Assembly (NCBI RefSeq): GCF_000238255.3
Contig: NZ_CP011040.1
Span: 1,364,001 to 1,428,000 of the forward strand
Origin: Pseudoalteromonas spongiae UST010723-006
Lineage (GTDB): Bacteria > Pseudomonadota > Gammaproteobacteria > Enterobacterales > Alteromonadaceae
DNA: 64,000 nucleotides
Reading direction: 5' to 3'
The position numbers and the translations under genes were made by a program. Positions 1-8,474 of the stretch are shown piece by piece; within the stretch, counting starts at the first letter, position 1; each line of letters starts with the position of its first letter. Under the pieces are notes generated by a model. That model was not told the origin of the DNA. It made no database searches and worked only from the letters and a program-made list of their open reading frames with translations.

Positions 1-439
1 TAACACCAAACCTATCTCTACAGAGGTGAATTTTACTTTCTTGTTTATCGTAAATTGCAAAGCCGAACATGCCATTCAATAAAGGTAAAGTTTTATCAAC
101 TCCTAGCACAGAAACTAATTCCACTATTGTTTCTGTATCCGATCTGCCATTAAAACTTTGCCCTGAGAGGTATATTTTTTTTAAATCTAAATGATTATAA
201 ATCTCTCCATTAAATGTAATAACATATCGCCCGCATTTAGATTGCATGGGCTGAGCCCCAGACTCAGATGGGTCCAAAATACTCAAACGTGTATGTCCAA
301 ACATGACATTACCCATGTCGGTTTCAAATAACATACTGCCATTACCATCTGGTCCGCGATGCTGAATGCTCGACAATGCTTCTTGAGTGACAGAAGGCTT
401 GATAGTAGTGCAAGAAAACTGACCTATAATTCCACACAT
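1..439 (-). CDS. Asparagine synthase (glutamine-hydrolysing), N-terminal part, cut by the window edge
   Basis: The minus-strand reading frame starts at an ATG at 439 and stays open to base 1, giving about 146 residues. It begins Met-Cys-Gly-Ile, so Cys2 would be the N-terminal nucleophile of a class II (Ntn) glutamine amidotransferase after Met removal. The HRGPDG, FNGEIYNH and SDTE motifs and the CRDRFG block expected near residue 140 are all present, which is the usual order for AsnB-type proteins. The synthetase domain lies outside the window. AsnB homologues occur both as housekeeping enzymes and inside exopolysaccharide clusters; the visible part cannot tell these apart. Confidence 0.9.
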   Translation of the reverse strand, partial: MCGIIGQFSCTTIKPSVTQEALSSIQHRGPDGNGSMLFETDMGNVMFGHTRLSILDPSESGAQPMQSKCGRYVITFNGEIYNHLDLKKIYLSGQSFNGRSDTETIVELVSVLGVDKTLPLLNGMFGFAIYDKQESKIHLCRDRFGV

Positions 440-683
440 TATTTAAATACCCATATATAAAAAGTGACTATATCTTGATATAAGAAATAGAAAATAATAT
501 AGAAAAAACTTCGATTAAATCGGTAAGCTTACTAGGGGCATTAATCTGATTCCTGACCCATTGATTCCGTTTTCATGTGGTTTTACGGGTCTTCAAGTCG
601 CGATAACATAAAAAGAGCCAAATAGTATTCGCGGCAATTATGTGCAGCCAAAACGACATTGGTGATTCTTCTCGCATGATTGC

Positions 684-818
684 TTAAACGCTTCGCCCCT
701 GAGGAATCACTACAGTTTCAATAAAATAGATTGAGGGAATTAGAAACAATAACATAATGATTGTAATCCATTCGAGCATTGGGGTTTTGGCATTTTTAAT
801 AATCGGTGCCATACGCAT
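684..818 (-). CDS. Possible 44-residue single-pass membrane peptide
   Basis: This short frame starts at ATG 818, with a purine-rich AAGAG stretch about ten bases upstream as a possible ribosome site. It encodes 44 residues: a basic N-terminus, one hydrophobic helix (residues about 17-37, ITIIMLLFLIPSIYFIETVV) and a short polar tail. It sits alone between the asparagine synthase and the RAYT element. I do not recognise a family. It could be a true small membrane protein, a remnant of a longer gene, or chance; only the hydrophobic segment and the start context support it. Confidence 0.35.
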   Translation of the reverse strand: MRMAPIIKNAKTPMLEWITIIMLLFLIPSIYFIETVVIPQGRSV

Positions 819-884
819 CCACTCTTCAACTTGTTAGTATTAAAAAATAATACTGCTCTTTGCTATTTTGACTGATCGAAAATA

Positions 885-1025
885 AATTAGTCCCTTAAAT
901 TCATATAACTAAATTAACGAATCAAATAGAAAAAGAAAAGATTTATAAACAAAAAGCTAGTACGACAGCTAGCTTTGCATGAAAAAAGTTTGAGAGGAAA
1001 TCAGCGACTCTACCCCCCATTGATT
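885..1025. repeat. Left copy of a ~140-bp direct repeat flanking the RAYT gene
   Basis: Bases 885-1025 match 2251-2390 over their whole length with roughly 85-90% identity by eye. Both copies include a hairpin around an AGCTAG core and end in a (T)CTGACCCCATTGATT-type motif, degenerate here (TACCCCCCATTGATT). The two copies lie on either side of the transposase gene and its REP-like ends in the same orientation. Confidence 0.85.
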
Positions 1026-1060
1026 ATTGTAATTCTCGTTGGTGTCTTTGTAATTCTCAT

Positions 1061-1081
1061 TATCATCGGTGCACAATGCAA
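1061..1081 (+). repeat. Degenerate half copy of the REP-like unit
   Basis: Bases 1061-1081 match the first 21 bases of the 41-base unit seen at 2099 and 2142 with two mismatches, including TGCACAATGCAA. The GACCTGACCCC half is missing. It has the same orientation as the right-hand copies. Confidence 0.6.
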
Positions 1082-1175
1082 TGTATGGTTCGCTTCGTCT
1101 TGTCTGAGGAAGAGTACTGAGGACACCCACTTTAATTTTCTAATTGCCCGGTTGACCCAGCAATTAGTAGGATCA

Positions 1176-1199
1176 TGGGGTCAGGTCTTGCTTTGTGCA
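1176..1199 (-). repeat. REP-like left end, inverted relative to the right-hand copies
   Basis: On the minus strand this reads TGCACAAAGCAAGACCTGAC followed by CCCA, one mismatch from the plus-strand units at 2109-2132 and 2151-2174. It therefore forms an inverted terminal pair around the RAYT gene. The TGA inside GACCTGACCCC is the transposase stop codon. Confidence 0.8.
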
Positions 1200-2026
1200 A
1201 CAGCTCGGCTAACTGTGGAGTAATGCACACCAAAATAATTAGCTATTTCTATCATGGAATAACCACCTGACAAGTAAGCCTGTGCCATCGCTAATTTGAT
1301 GTTAAGGCTTGTCGACTCATAATAACTTAGCGGTTTAGCCTTTGGCCTAACTTGTTTCTTTGGTACTTCATTTAAAACAACGTCTACATCGCTTTGAATA
1401 GCACTTTTATGTTTTTCAACAAACTCCTCATCGCCCAGATAAATTTGGCTTTTCAGGTTTTGCCAAATATTAACCTCCTTCCCTTGTGCTACAAAGTGTT
1501 TATAGCGCTCAATAGCTTCAAGCTTAGTTGTTTCAAACATACGCAGTAATGCATCGACAGCCAACCATTCTGGAGCTTCTCGCATACCTGTTGTTTCATG
1601 ATAACTACTCCACAGCCATTCACTAGGATGGTCAACCATACCTTTCGCCCTAACAGGATTTAAAACAATATATCGACACAATTCGAGTAAATAACTATCT
1701 TTATCCACCAGGATGCTTTTATAGCGCCCCTGAAATAAGTGCCCTACTCGTTGATAGTTTCGATTAAAACGTTGTGTATAAACACCATTTAGCTGTCTCA
1801 TACCTTTAGACAAATTAGCATCGAGTGTTTCAATCAATAAGTGGTAGTGATTCGTCATCAAGCAATAAGCATGAATTACCCAATTGTAACGTTCACAAAC
1901 AACACTAAGTACTTCAATGAAAGTGGAAAAATCTGATTCATTGCGGAAGATAGGCTTTCGCTCATTGCCACGAGACGTAACATGGTAAAGCGCACCTGCA
2001 AACTCCAATCTAAGTGGTCGACTCAT
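1181..2026 (-). CDS. REP-associated tyrosine transposase (RAYT, Y1/HUH family) with C-terminal HTH
   Basis: The 281-residue protein has the N-terminal RAYT signature (PLRLEFAGALYHVTSRGNER), the metal-binding HUH motif as NHYHLLIE near residue 60, and a GVYTQRFNRNYQRVGHLFQG segment that should carry the catalytic tyrosine. The C-terminal 30 residues form a helix-turn-helix (IEIANYFGVHYSTVSRAV), as in the longer RAYT subgroup. RAYTs are HUH endonucleases related to IS200/IS605 transposases that process REP sequences. The last codons and stop lie inside a REP-like end, and inverted copies lie upstream at 2099-2182, so enzyme and probable substrate are physically linked. The frame is intact. Confidence 0.92.
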   Translation of the reverse strand: MSRPLRLEFAGALYHVTSRGNERKPIFRNESDFSTFIEVLSVVCERYNWVIHAYCLMTNHYHLLIETLDANLSKGMRQLNGVYTQRFNRNYQRVGHLFQGRYKSILVDKDSYLLELCRYIVLNPVRAKGMVDHPSEWLWSSYHETTGMREAPEWLAVDALLRMFETTKLEAIERYKHFVAQGKEVNIWQNLKSQIYLGDEEFVEKHKSAIQSDVDVVLNEVPKKQVRPKAKPLSYYESTSLNIKLAMAQAYLSGGYSMIEIANYFGVHYSTVSRAVAQSKT

Positions 2027-2046
2027 CCTTAAGCCCCAACAAACAA

Positions 2047-2077
2047 AAAAGGTTAGCTAAAGTATAGCTAACCTTTT
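2047..2077. promoter_or_regulatory. 13-bp hairpin just upstream of the RAYT start
   Basis: Perfect arms AAAAGGTTAGCTA (2047-2059) and TAGCTAACCTTTT (2065-2077) enclose a 5-base loop. The structure has an A-run on one side and a T-run on the other, so it could be a terminator that insulates the transposase, or a structured end recognised by it. It lies 20 bases before the RAYT start codon. Confidence 0.6.
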
Positions 2078-2098
2078 AAAAATCTAACCAAACCATTT

Positions 2099-2182
2099 TA
2101 TCAACGCTGCACAATGCAAGACCTGACCCCATTGACTTTTCTATCAACGCTGCACAATGCAAGACCTGACCCCATTGACTTT
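2099..2182 (+). repeat. Two tandem 41-base REP-like units (43-bp period)
   Basis: Bases 2099-2139 and 2142-2182 are identical 41-base units separated by two bases. Each holds TGCACAATGCAAGACCTGAC followed by CCCATTGACTTT. The units are inverted with respect to the copy at 1176-1199. There are only two repeats and no spacers, so this is not a CRISPR array. Confidence 0.9.
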
Positions 2183-2446
2183 GTTACAACAAGAAAAACA
2201 CTATCAAATTTGTATTTGGATGGTTCTATTATTTCGTCCATTAAACAATCAATTAGTCCTTTAAATTCATATAACTAAATTAACGAATCAATCAGAAAAA
2301 GAAAAGGTTAATAAACAAAAAACTAGCACGACAGCTAGCTTTATATGTAAGCAGTTTGAAAGGAAATCAACGACTCTGACCCCATTGATTCCACTTAAGC
2401 TATTGATTATAGTGAACTACTTGTGCTAGATATTACCCTAAACATA
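2183..2446. repeat. Right flank of the RAYT element, including the second ~140-bp direct repeat (2251-2390)
   Basis: Bases 2251-2390 are the right partner of 885-1025 and end in GACTCTGACCCCATTGATT, which shares TGACCCCATTGA with the REP-like units. The rest of the 2183-2446 stretch has no open frame I can support. A related fragment, CTGACCCATTGATTCCG, lies alone near 552-569. Confidence 0.8.
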
Positions 2447-2490
2447 GAAAAACACCCAAACTAAATCAAATTAGAGTTAGAGTGGGTGTC
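2447..2490 (-). terminator. Terminator of the 2535-4223 operon
   Basis: The arms ACACCCA (2452-2458) and TGGGTGT (2483-2489), with a partly paired interior, are followed on the minus strand by a run of five T. The structure lies 45 bases after the stop of the DUF6575-like gene. Confidence 0.6.
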
Positions 2491-2534
2491 TTTGTTATTT
2501 TCTTCAACCAACGACTTTGGCCTATTTCAAATTT

Positions 2535-3821
2535 CTATTCATATTTTTGTGCAAAAGGTTGTAATAATTTCAACCAAGATGAAAGGCAAGTAGCCCTCCT
2601 TTCACTTGTTCCCTCGTTTAAACCATTTACAGATTCTTTTACAAAATCCGCCGCAGTTGATGGATCTAGTTTTGTAATACTACTCACTTTAGCCCACTTC
2701 ATCCAACACCAGCCAAACTCCGCACTTTCGAATTGATTAGCTAAATAAGAATATTGCCCATCAGTTGTATCTATCAATGAAAAAAATCTACCTGATGCAC
2801 TAATAGAGTAATTATCTTTCAATAATCCTAGACATTTAGCAGCATGGAGGTGGTATTTTAATTGTCTATCAGAGCTAATCCCTTCGATATTTTGATAGGT
2901 TACCTCTTCGCCCAATGCCTTTTTACGTACTATATTGATTACTCGTTTGATATCATTTGCTTGCGGTACTTTTTTGGAATCAATAAAAGTTAAATTCATT
3001 GAATTCAACTTATCAATTAGTTCATTTAATCCTACTTTACCGAAATCAAATGGCTTCTCCAAATACGCGTTTGTTTTAGGTGTCACTTTTAAAACAGCAT
3101 GATTATCTCTAATAATCTCCAAAAGCTCTTGAAGCCTGTATGGATCGAGACCTAAATTGTTTAGTTTATGATTTAAATCTTCAGTAGAAGTCAAAAGCTC
3201 ATATAATTGCTCAATTGCAACTGCCGCATCTTCATTATCATTAGTTTTGAGGCTTACTTCAAATGAGCCAAAGCTGGCTGCTAAAGGGTAAATCCTAGGT
3301 TCTGTTCGTTTACCACAGTTAATACCCTTCATAAGGGATTCAAGTAATTCACTAAATGAATCAATTATTTTTGTAACACTTTTCCTTTCAGGAGCTTCAT
3401 GCTTGCGATTTTTCTTCGCAATTTTGACCTTAAATCCCCACTCAGCTTCAGGGTGGTGAGTAACTATAGAACTTGGATTTATATACATTTCTGTAGGTGG
3501 CAACGACTCCTCGTCAAGAAAGCCCATTACATTAATGTTTGATTCGCCATCTTGATTAATCGTAACGCCAAAAACTTGACCTGCTTCAGGTTCTTGAAAT
3601 ACTTTTCTAATACATATAGAACACTGTGTAATCAGATCTAGCTTGCTCTCTGTAACTAGCACATATAACCATTGAGTAGCGTTATTATCATCTCCATTCC
3701 AATACACTAAATAGATTTGGCCAAACTGGTTTTTAACTGTAAAACACTTTGGGCCAAAATAATCATCATATACCTCATATAGCTTTAAATGTCCTAAGAA
3801 AGTTTTTTTAGGTAGTAACAT
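2535..3821 (-). CDS. Uncharacterised 428-residue protein with a DUF6575-like N-terminus
   Basis: The start (LGHLKLYEVYDDYFGPKCF, then a WNGDD and WLYV block) resembles what I know as DUF6575; this is from memory and unverified. The C-terminal third has a GISSDRQLKYHLHAAKCLGL segment that looks winged-helix-like. It ends with EGTSERRATCLSSWLKLLQP, a T/S-x-R-R-x-x-x-L-x-x-W-L pattern that also closes several restriction- and defence-associated proteins. No catalytic motif is evident. The ATG abuts the stop of the upstream gene (TAAATG), so the two are translationally coupled. Position next to a RAYT and AT-rich sequence suggest accessory DNA. A role in defence is only a guess. Confidence 0.6.
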   Translation of the reverse strand: MLLPKKTFLGHLKLYEVYDDYFGPKCFTVKNQFGQIYLVYWNGDDNNATQWLYVLVTESKLDLITQCSICIRKVFQEPEAGQVFGVTINQDGESNINVMGFLDEESLPPTEMYINPSSIVTHHPEAEWGFKVKIAKKNRKHEAPERKSVTKIIDSFSELLESLMKGINCGKRTEPRIYPLAASFGSFEVSLKTNDNEDAAVAIEQLYELLTSTEDLNHKLNNLGLDPYRLQELLEIIRDNHAVLKVTPKTNAYLEKPFDFGKVGLNELIDKLNSMNLTFIDSKKVPQANDIKRVINIVRKKALGEEVTYQNIEGISSDRQLKYHLHAAKCLGLLKDNYSISASGRFFSLIDTTDGQYSYLANQFESAEFGWCWMKWAKVSSITKLDPSTAADFVKESVNGLNEGTSERRATCLSSWLKLLQPFAQKYE

Positions 3822-4223
3822 TTATACTTCCTCCTTCTTAAAACATTCTGAGGGACAGTAACCTTCCTGTTTCCAAAGGCTAATATGATTTTCTCTAGGC
3901 TGGTCGATCGCAATAACACCTAGTTCTTGTTTGAAGTCAATCAAAGCAATTTTTTTTCTTCCAAACTGATTTGCGCGAGGGTATCTTCTCTTTACTTCTT
4001 TTGCAGCTTCTAGAGTTGCCCAAAAGGAAACTCCGAATGCATATTTTTTTTGATCTTTAGGAAGGTTATGATGCGGACAGTCCTCTTTATACATCTTAAA
4101 GTCTGCACTTGTTGGAGGAATAGTGTCTACTAACCTATAAGCATCGCCATTAGCTGCTACGGTTTTGCCACAGGGAACATCATCAGGGTAACACTCTGGC
4201 CAATTATACTTCGGAAGTGGCAT
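3822..4223 (-). CDS. Uncharacterised Cys-rich 133-residue protein, first gene of a two-gene operon
   Basis: No family is recognised. The protein has several cysteines (PECYPDDVPC, DCPHH, YCPSEC) that could bind a metal. A middle block, KYAFGVSFWATLEAAKEVKR, and a final HISLWKQEGY look structured. No signal peptide or membrane segment is seen. The stop codon abuts the start of the DUF6575-like gene, so both products are probably made in step and may work together. The promoter must lie in 4224-4319, shared with the divergent membrane protein gene. Confidence 0.6.
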   Translation of the reverse strand: MPLPKYNWPECYPDDVPCGKTVAANGDAYRLVDTIPPTSADFKMYKEDCPHHNLPKDQKKYAFGVSFWATLEAAKEVKRRYPRANQFGRKKIALIDFKQELGVIAIDQPRENHISLWKQEGYCPSECFKKEEV

Positions 4224-4319
4224 CTTATAATCCTTTAACTAAATCCATTTGCCAATAGGTATACAAATCATTGATTTAAAGCTGCATAATATACTACATC
4301 ATACAAAAGGAGATTTGAA

Positions 4320-4805
4320 TTGCAGAACAAAAAATTAAAGCTCATTATTTTTTTCATAATTATATATATGACTTGTTACTCTATAACTGCATTAATTTGC
4401 TTAATAGATATTTGGTTTAGTACAAATTTTTTGCTAGTAGATGAATTTATTTCGGCCCAAAGCAGCAATGTATTCATTTCTTTCCTATCTTGCCTTTTTG
4501 GATCTCTTCTAGGAGCTGCTATACTTGGTTTTACTTCATTACACCGTCATATTAAGAACTTTGATTCATCACTTTCAATTGGGTACTTTTTAAGTCCAAT
4601 ACTATCGATTTCCTTGGGCGTGTTGGCATTTTGTCTAGTGCAAGCCAGCTTCGTATTCTTATCAGGAAACGAATTAAGTAAAGATACAGCAGCGCAGCCT
4701 CCATATGGCTTTGCCGTTTTTGGATTTATATTTGGCTATAATTGGCACATCGCAATTGCTCTTTTAGATAAACTTTCCAAAAAGCTTCAAATAACATCTA
4801 ACTGA
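4320..4805 (+). CDS. Uncharacterised membrane protein with about four TM helices
   Basis: The start is TTG at 4320, chosen because an AAAGGAGA ribosome site sits at 4306-4313; a nearer TTG at 4315 is in another frame. The 161-residue product has hydrophobic segments at about 7-30, 50-72, 85-112 and 128-150, and a basic C-terminal tail. No family is recognised. It is divergent from the Cys-rich/DUF6575-like pair with a ~96-bp shared promoter region, so a functional link is possible but unproven. Confidence 0.6.
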   Translation: MQNKKLKLIIFFIIIYMTCYSITALICLIDIWFSTNFLLVDEFISAQSSNVFISFLSCLFGSLLGAAILGFTSLHRHIKNFDSSLSIGYFLSPILSISLGVLAFCLVQASFVFLSGNELSKDTAAQPPYGFAVFGFIFGYNWHIAIALLDKLSKKLQITSN

Positions 4806-4821
4806 GAATTCCCCAAACAAA

Positions 4822-4845
4822 AAAAGCAGCCAACCGGCTGCTTTT
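4822..4845. terminator. Bidirectional terminator between the membrane gene and gcvP
   Basis: Perfect arms AAAAGCAGCC (4822-4831) and GGCTGCTTTT (4836-4845) surround a 4-base loop, with A- and T-runs on both sides. It serves the plus-strand gene ending at 4805 and the minus-strand gcvP ending at 4874. Confidence 0.9.
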
Positions 4846-4873
4846 AATTACATTCTATAACTAAGTCAAAGAC

Positions 4874-7765
4874 TTACTCATCACGATACGTATCAACCGC
4901 AGGGCAAGAACAGATCAAGTTACGGTCGCCGAACACGTCATCAATACGTGTTACTGTTGGCCAGAACTTGTCTTTTGCTACTGCTGGTACTGGGAATGCT
5001 GCATAAAAGCGGTCGTATGCACGCTCCCACTCGTTACCTAGTACGTCAGCTTGCGTGTGCGGTGCAAATACTAATGGGTTGTTTTCTACTGTCCACTCGC
5101 CTGATTCAACTTTAGCAATTTCCTTACGGATTGAGATCATCGCTTCGATGAAACGATCGATCTCTACTTTGCTTTCTGATTCAGTTGGCTCAATCATTAG
5201 CGTGCCAGCTACTGGGAACGACATAGTTGGTGCGTGGAAACCGTAGTCCATTAAGCGTTTTGCTACGTCCATTTCAGAAATGCCTGAGCTTTCTTTAAGT
5301 GGGCGTAAGTCAACAATACACTCGTGTGCAACGCGGTTGTTTTGGCCGCGGTATAAAATTGGGTAGTGCGCGCTTAACTTTTCAGTAAGGTAGTTTGCAT
5401 TCACAATCGCTGTTTCAGTTGCTTGCTTAAGGCCTTCCGAACCCATCATTGCGATGTATGCCCATGAAATAGGTAGAATTGCTGCTGAGCCATAAGGTGC
5501 TGCTGATACTGCGCCGTTACCTTCAGTCGTACCCGGTACGTTAATCACGCTGTGGTTAGGCATAAATGGTGCAAGGTGCGATTTAACACCGATTGGACCA
5601 ACACCTGGGCCACCGCCACCGTGTGGAATACAGAATGTTTTGTGTAGGTTAAGGTGCGAAACGTCAGAACCGATAAAGCCTGGGCTAGTTACGCCAACCT
5701 GTGCGTTCATGTTCGCGCCGTCCATGTAAACTTGGCCGCCGTGCTGGTGAACGATGTCACAGATTTCTTTAATTGTATCTTCAAATACACCGTGTGTAGA
5801 CGGGTAAGTGATCATGATACAAGATAGGTTTTCTGAAACTTCTTCTGCTTTTGCTTTAAGGTCAGCAACGTCAACGTTACCTTGCTTATCACACTCAACA
5901 ACCACAACTTTCATGCTTGCCATTTGCGCAGATGCAGGGTTAGTACCGTGTGCAGAGCTTGGGATTAAGCACACATTACGGTGACCTTCGCCGCGTGATT
6001 CGTGGTATTTACGGATCGCGATAAGACCTGCATATTCACCTTGCGCACCTGAGTTAGGCTGCATTGATACTACATCGTAACCCGTTACATCTACTAACCA
6101 GTCGTGTAACTCGTTGATCATTACTTGGTAACCTTCTGCTTGGTCAAGCGGGCAGAATGGGTGCATGTTTGCAAATTCAGGCCAAGTAATTGGGATCATC
6201 TCAGCTGTCGCGTTTAGTTTCATGGTACATGAACCAAGCGAGATCATTGAGTGGTTAAGCGCTAAGTCTTTGTTTTCTAGGCGCTTGATATAACGCAGCA
6301 TTTCAGTTTCGCTGTGGTAGCTGTTGAAATTAGGGTGCGTTAAGAACTCGTCGTCACGTACTAGGCTAGCTGGAATACCTGTGATGTTGTCAGCTGTTAC
6401 TTGTGCATCAAGTGCTGCAACGTCAAGGCCATGGCCTGCGCCTAGGATGATGTCGAATAATTCAGCAACGTCTTCACGTGTAGTTGTTTCGTTAACTGAA
6501 ATTGAGAATTCACCGTCGTGGTTTTTAGCAAAGTTAATCTCTGCTGCTTCTGCACGTGCAACAACTTCATCTTTGTTGCTGGTTACAGTGATGGTATCAA
6601 ACCAAGTATCGTGCTTAAGCGTAACGCCTTTTGCTTTTAAGCCTGTTGCTAAAATGCTAGCGAAACGGTTAATGCGTGATGCGATTGTGCGTAGGCCTTC
6701 TGCACCGTGGTAAACCGCGTAGAACGCAGCCATGTTTGCAAGTAACACCTGCGCAGTACAAATGTTTGAGTTCGCTTTTTCACGGCGAATGTGCTGCTCA
6801 CGTGTTTGCATTGCCATACGTAGTGCATCGTTACCTAAACGGTCTTTTGAAACACCAATAATACGGCCAGGTAGTGAACGCTTGTACTTATCACGTGTTG
6901 CGAAGAATGCCGCGTGTGGACCACCGTAACCCATAGGTACACCAAAACGCTGTGCAGAACCTAATACTACGTCTGCACCTAGTTTACCTGGTGCTTTAAG
7001 TAGAATAAGTGACATGATGTCTGCTGCCACACAGGCGATTGCTTTTTTGTCTTGTACGTCAGCGATTAGGCCTTGTACGTCAACAACTTCACCCGTTGTG
7101 CTTGGGTATTGGAACAGCGCACCAAAGATTTCGTGGTTTACAGCATCTGCCGCTGGACCAACAACTACTTCAAAACCAAACTGTTCTGCACGTGTTGCAA
7201 CAACGTCGATTGTTTGTGCGTGTACGTCTTCTGCAATAAAGAAGATGTTTGCTTTTTTCGCTTTCGATACGCGCTTTGCAAGTGCCATTGCTTCTGCAGC
7301 AGCAGTTGCTTCGTCAAGTAATGACGCAGACGCAAGGTCAAGACCGGTTAAATCCATAGAAAGCGTTTGGAAGTTAAGCAGTGATTCTAAACGACCTTGT
7401 GCGATTTCTGGCTGGTATGGCGTGTATGCTGTGTACCAACCTGGGTTTTCTAACACGTTACGTAAAATTACGTTAGGTGTGTGCGTTGGGTGGTAGCCCT
7501 GACCAATGTAAGATTTAAAAATCTTATTTTTGCTTGCTACTGATTTTAAGTAGCTAAGCGTTTCAACTTCAGTGCGGCTTTCACCAATGCTAAGACCTTG
7601 CTCTAAACGAATACTTGCAGGCACGGTTTCGTTCATAAGCTCTTCAACACTTGATACGCCCAGCTCAGCTAGCATTGCTGAAATCTGGTTTGCGTCCGGA
7701 CCGATATGGCGGCGGATAAAATCTTGCTTTTGCTCAAGTTGTTCAAGCGATTTTACGTTTGACAT
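4874..7765 (-). CDS. gcvP: Glycine dehydrogenase (decarboxylating), P protein of the glycine cleavage system
   Basis: The 963-residue protein matches full-length single-chain GcvP. It carries the N-terminal FIRRHIGP motif, the glycine-rich [10 protein letters not shown] loop, and the PLP-binding lysine in [12 protein letters not shown], which falls at Lys709. P protein decarboxylates glycine with PLP and passes the aminomethyl group to lipoylated GcvH. The ATG is preceded by AGGAAG. It is the last gene of gcvT-gcvH-gcvP. A 242-bp gap separates it from gcvH and contains a strong hairpin, so it may have its own promoter or depend on read-through. Confidence 0.98.
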   Translation of the reverse strand: MSNVKSLEQLEQKQDFIRRHIGPDANQISAMLAELGVSSVEELMNETVPASIRLEQGLSIGESRTEVETLSYLKSVASKNKIFKSYIGQGYHPTHTPNVILRNVLENPGWYTAYTPYQPEIAQGRLESLLNFQTLSMDLTGLDLASASLLDEATAAAEAMALAKRVSKAKKANIFFIAEDVHAQTIDVVATRAEQFGFEVVVGPAADAVNHEIFGALFQYPSTTGEVVDVQGLIADVQDKKAIACVAADIMSLILLKAPGKLGADVVLGSAQRFGVPMGYGGPHAAFFATRDKYKRSLPGRIIGVSKDRLGNDALRMAMQTREQHIRREKANSNICTAQVLLANMAAFYAVYHGAEGLRTIASRINRFASILATGLKAKGVTLKHDTWFDTITVTSNKDEVVARAEAAEINFAKNHDGEFSISVNETTTREDVAELFDIILGAGHGLDVAALDAQVTADNITGIPASLVRDDEFLTHPNFNSYHSETEMLRYIKRLENKDLALNHSMISLGSCTMKLNATAEMIPITWPEFANMHPFCPLDQAEGYQVMINELHDWLVDVTGYDVVSMQPNSGAQGEYAGLIAIRKYHESRGEGHRNVCLIPSSAHGTNPASAQMASMKVVVVECDKQGNVDVADLKAKAEEVSENLSCIMITYPSTHGVFEDTIKEICDIVHQHGGQVYMDGANMNAQVGVTSPGFIGSDVSHLNLHKTFCIPHGGGGPGVGPIGVKSHLAPFMPNHSVINVPGTTEGNGAVSAAPYGSAAILPISWAYIAMMGSEGLKQATETAIVNANYLTEKLSAHYPILYRGQNNRVAHECIVDLRPLKESSGISEMDVAKRLMDYGFHAPTMSFPVAGTLMIEPTESESKVEIDRFIEAMISIRKEIAKVESGEWTVENNPLVFAPHTQADVLGNEWERAYDRFYAAFPVPAVAKDKFWPTVTRIDDVFGDRNLICSCPAVDTYRDE

Positions 7766-7957
7766 GTGTCTAACTTCCTATGGCATTTACATACACGACT
7801 AGCTAACAATACTGTGTGCTCAGTAAGGTTAGGCAACCTTTCAAACTAACCTTTATAAACGGTATGAATGATTGGTTTTACTAATCAAAAATTTAATAAA
7901 TATTTAAAATTTTTATCTTTAAATAAAAGATTTAAATATTTACTGAGTGTAAAAACA

Positions 7958-7985
7958 TGAAAAGCTCCAAAATTGGAGCTTTTCA
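7958..7985. terminator. Hairpin between gcvH and gcvP
   Basis: Perfect 13-base arms (7958-7970 and 7973-7985; core AAAGCTCC/GGAGCTTT) enclose a 2-base loop, 22 bases after the gcvH stop. On the minus strand the T-run is short (TTTTCA), so it may attenuate rather than fully stop transcription into gcvP. Confidence 0.7.
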
Positions 7986-8007
7986 CTGTAATTCTTTATA
8001 CGAAGAA

Positions 8008-8397
8008 TTAGTCTTCGTCGATCGAATTTTCGTAACCTTCTGCGTCTAGTAGGTTATCAAGTTCTGACTCGTCAGACGCTTTGATTTTGAATAACCAACC
8101 GTCGCCGTATGGGTCAGAGTTAACTGTTTCTGGAGAATCTTCAAGTTCTTCGTTGATTTCAACGATAGTACCTGAGATTGGTGCGTAAATATCAGACGCT
8201 GCTTTTACAGATTCTGCTACTGCACAGTCTTCACCTGCATCTACTTCGTCGTCTACGTCTGGTAGGTCAACGAAAACCATATCACCTAATAGCTCTTGTG
8301 CGTGCTCAGAGATACCTACTGAGTAAACACCGTTACCTTCAGCGCGAACCCACTCGTGTGAAGATGCATATTTTAAATCGGCAGGGATATTGCTCAT
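8008..8397 (-). CDS. gcvH: Glycine cleavage system H protein (lipoyl carrier)
   Basis: The 129-residue length is normal for GcvH. The lipoyl-lysine motif AESVKAASD places the modified residue at Lys65, and the surrounding YASSHEWVR and [11 protein letters not shown] blocks are typical. H protein shuttles the aminomethyl intermediate between GcvP and GcvT and is reoxidised by a lipoamide dehydrogenase, whose gene is not in this window. AAGGAT precedes the ATG by nine bases. The gene lies 77 bp after gcvT. Confidence 0.98.
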   Translation of the reverse strand: MSNIPADLKYASSHEWVRAEGNGVYSVGISEHAQELLGDMVFVDLPDVDDEVDAGEDCAVAESVKAASDIYAPISGTIVEINEELEDSPETVNSDPYGDGWLFKIKASDESELDNLLDAEGYENSIDED

Positions 8398-8474
8398 TCT
8401 TATAAATCCTTCGGTTTAAATTAATTTAAATACCATAGTGGTATTTGGGGTATTTTGCGACACCCCGTATCGAT

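Noticed and set aside
975..1223. 82-residue frame with a hydrophobic stretch upstream of the RAYT
   Set aside because: It starts inside the 140-bp repeat and runs through REP-like sequence into the 3' end of the RAYT gene on the other strand; the composition follows the repeats, not a protein.
2099..2182. Possible CRISPR-like tandem repeats
   Set aside because: Only two identical 41-base units with a 2-base gap, no spacers and no cas genes; they match the RAYT ends.
2482..2736. 84-residue plus-strand frame
   Set aside because: It overlaps a terminator and the antisense of the DUF6575-like gene, with no ribosome site.
7014..7496. 160-residue frame antisense to gcvP
   Set aside because: gcvP is unambiguous and full length; the antisense frame is Ser/Ala-rich, as expected from codon shadowing.
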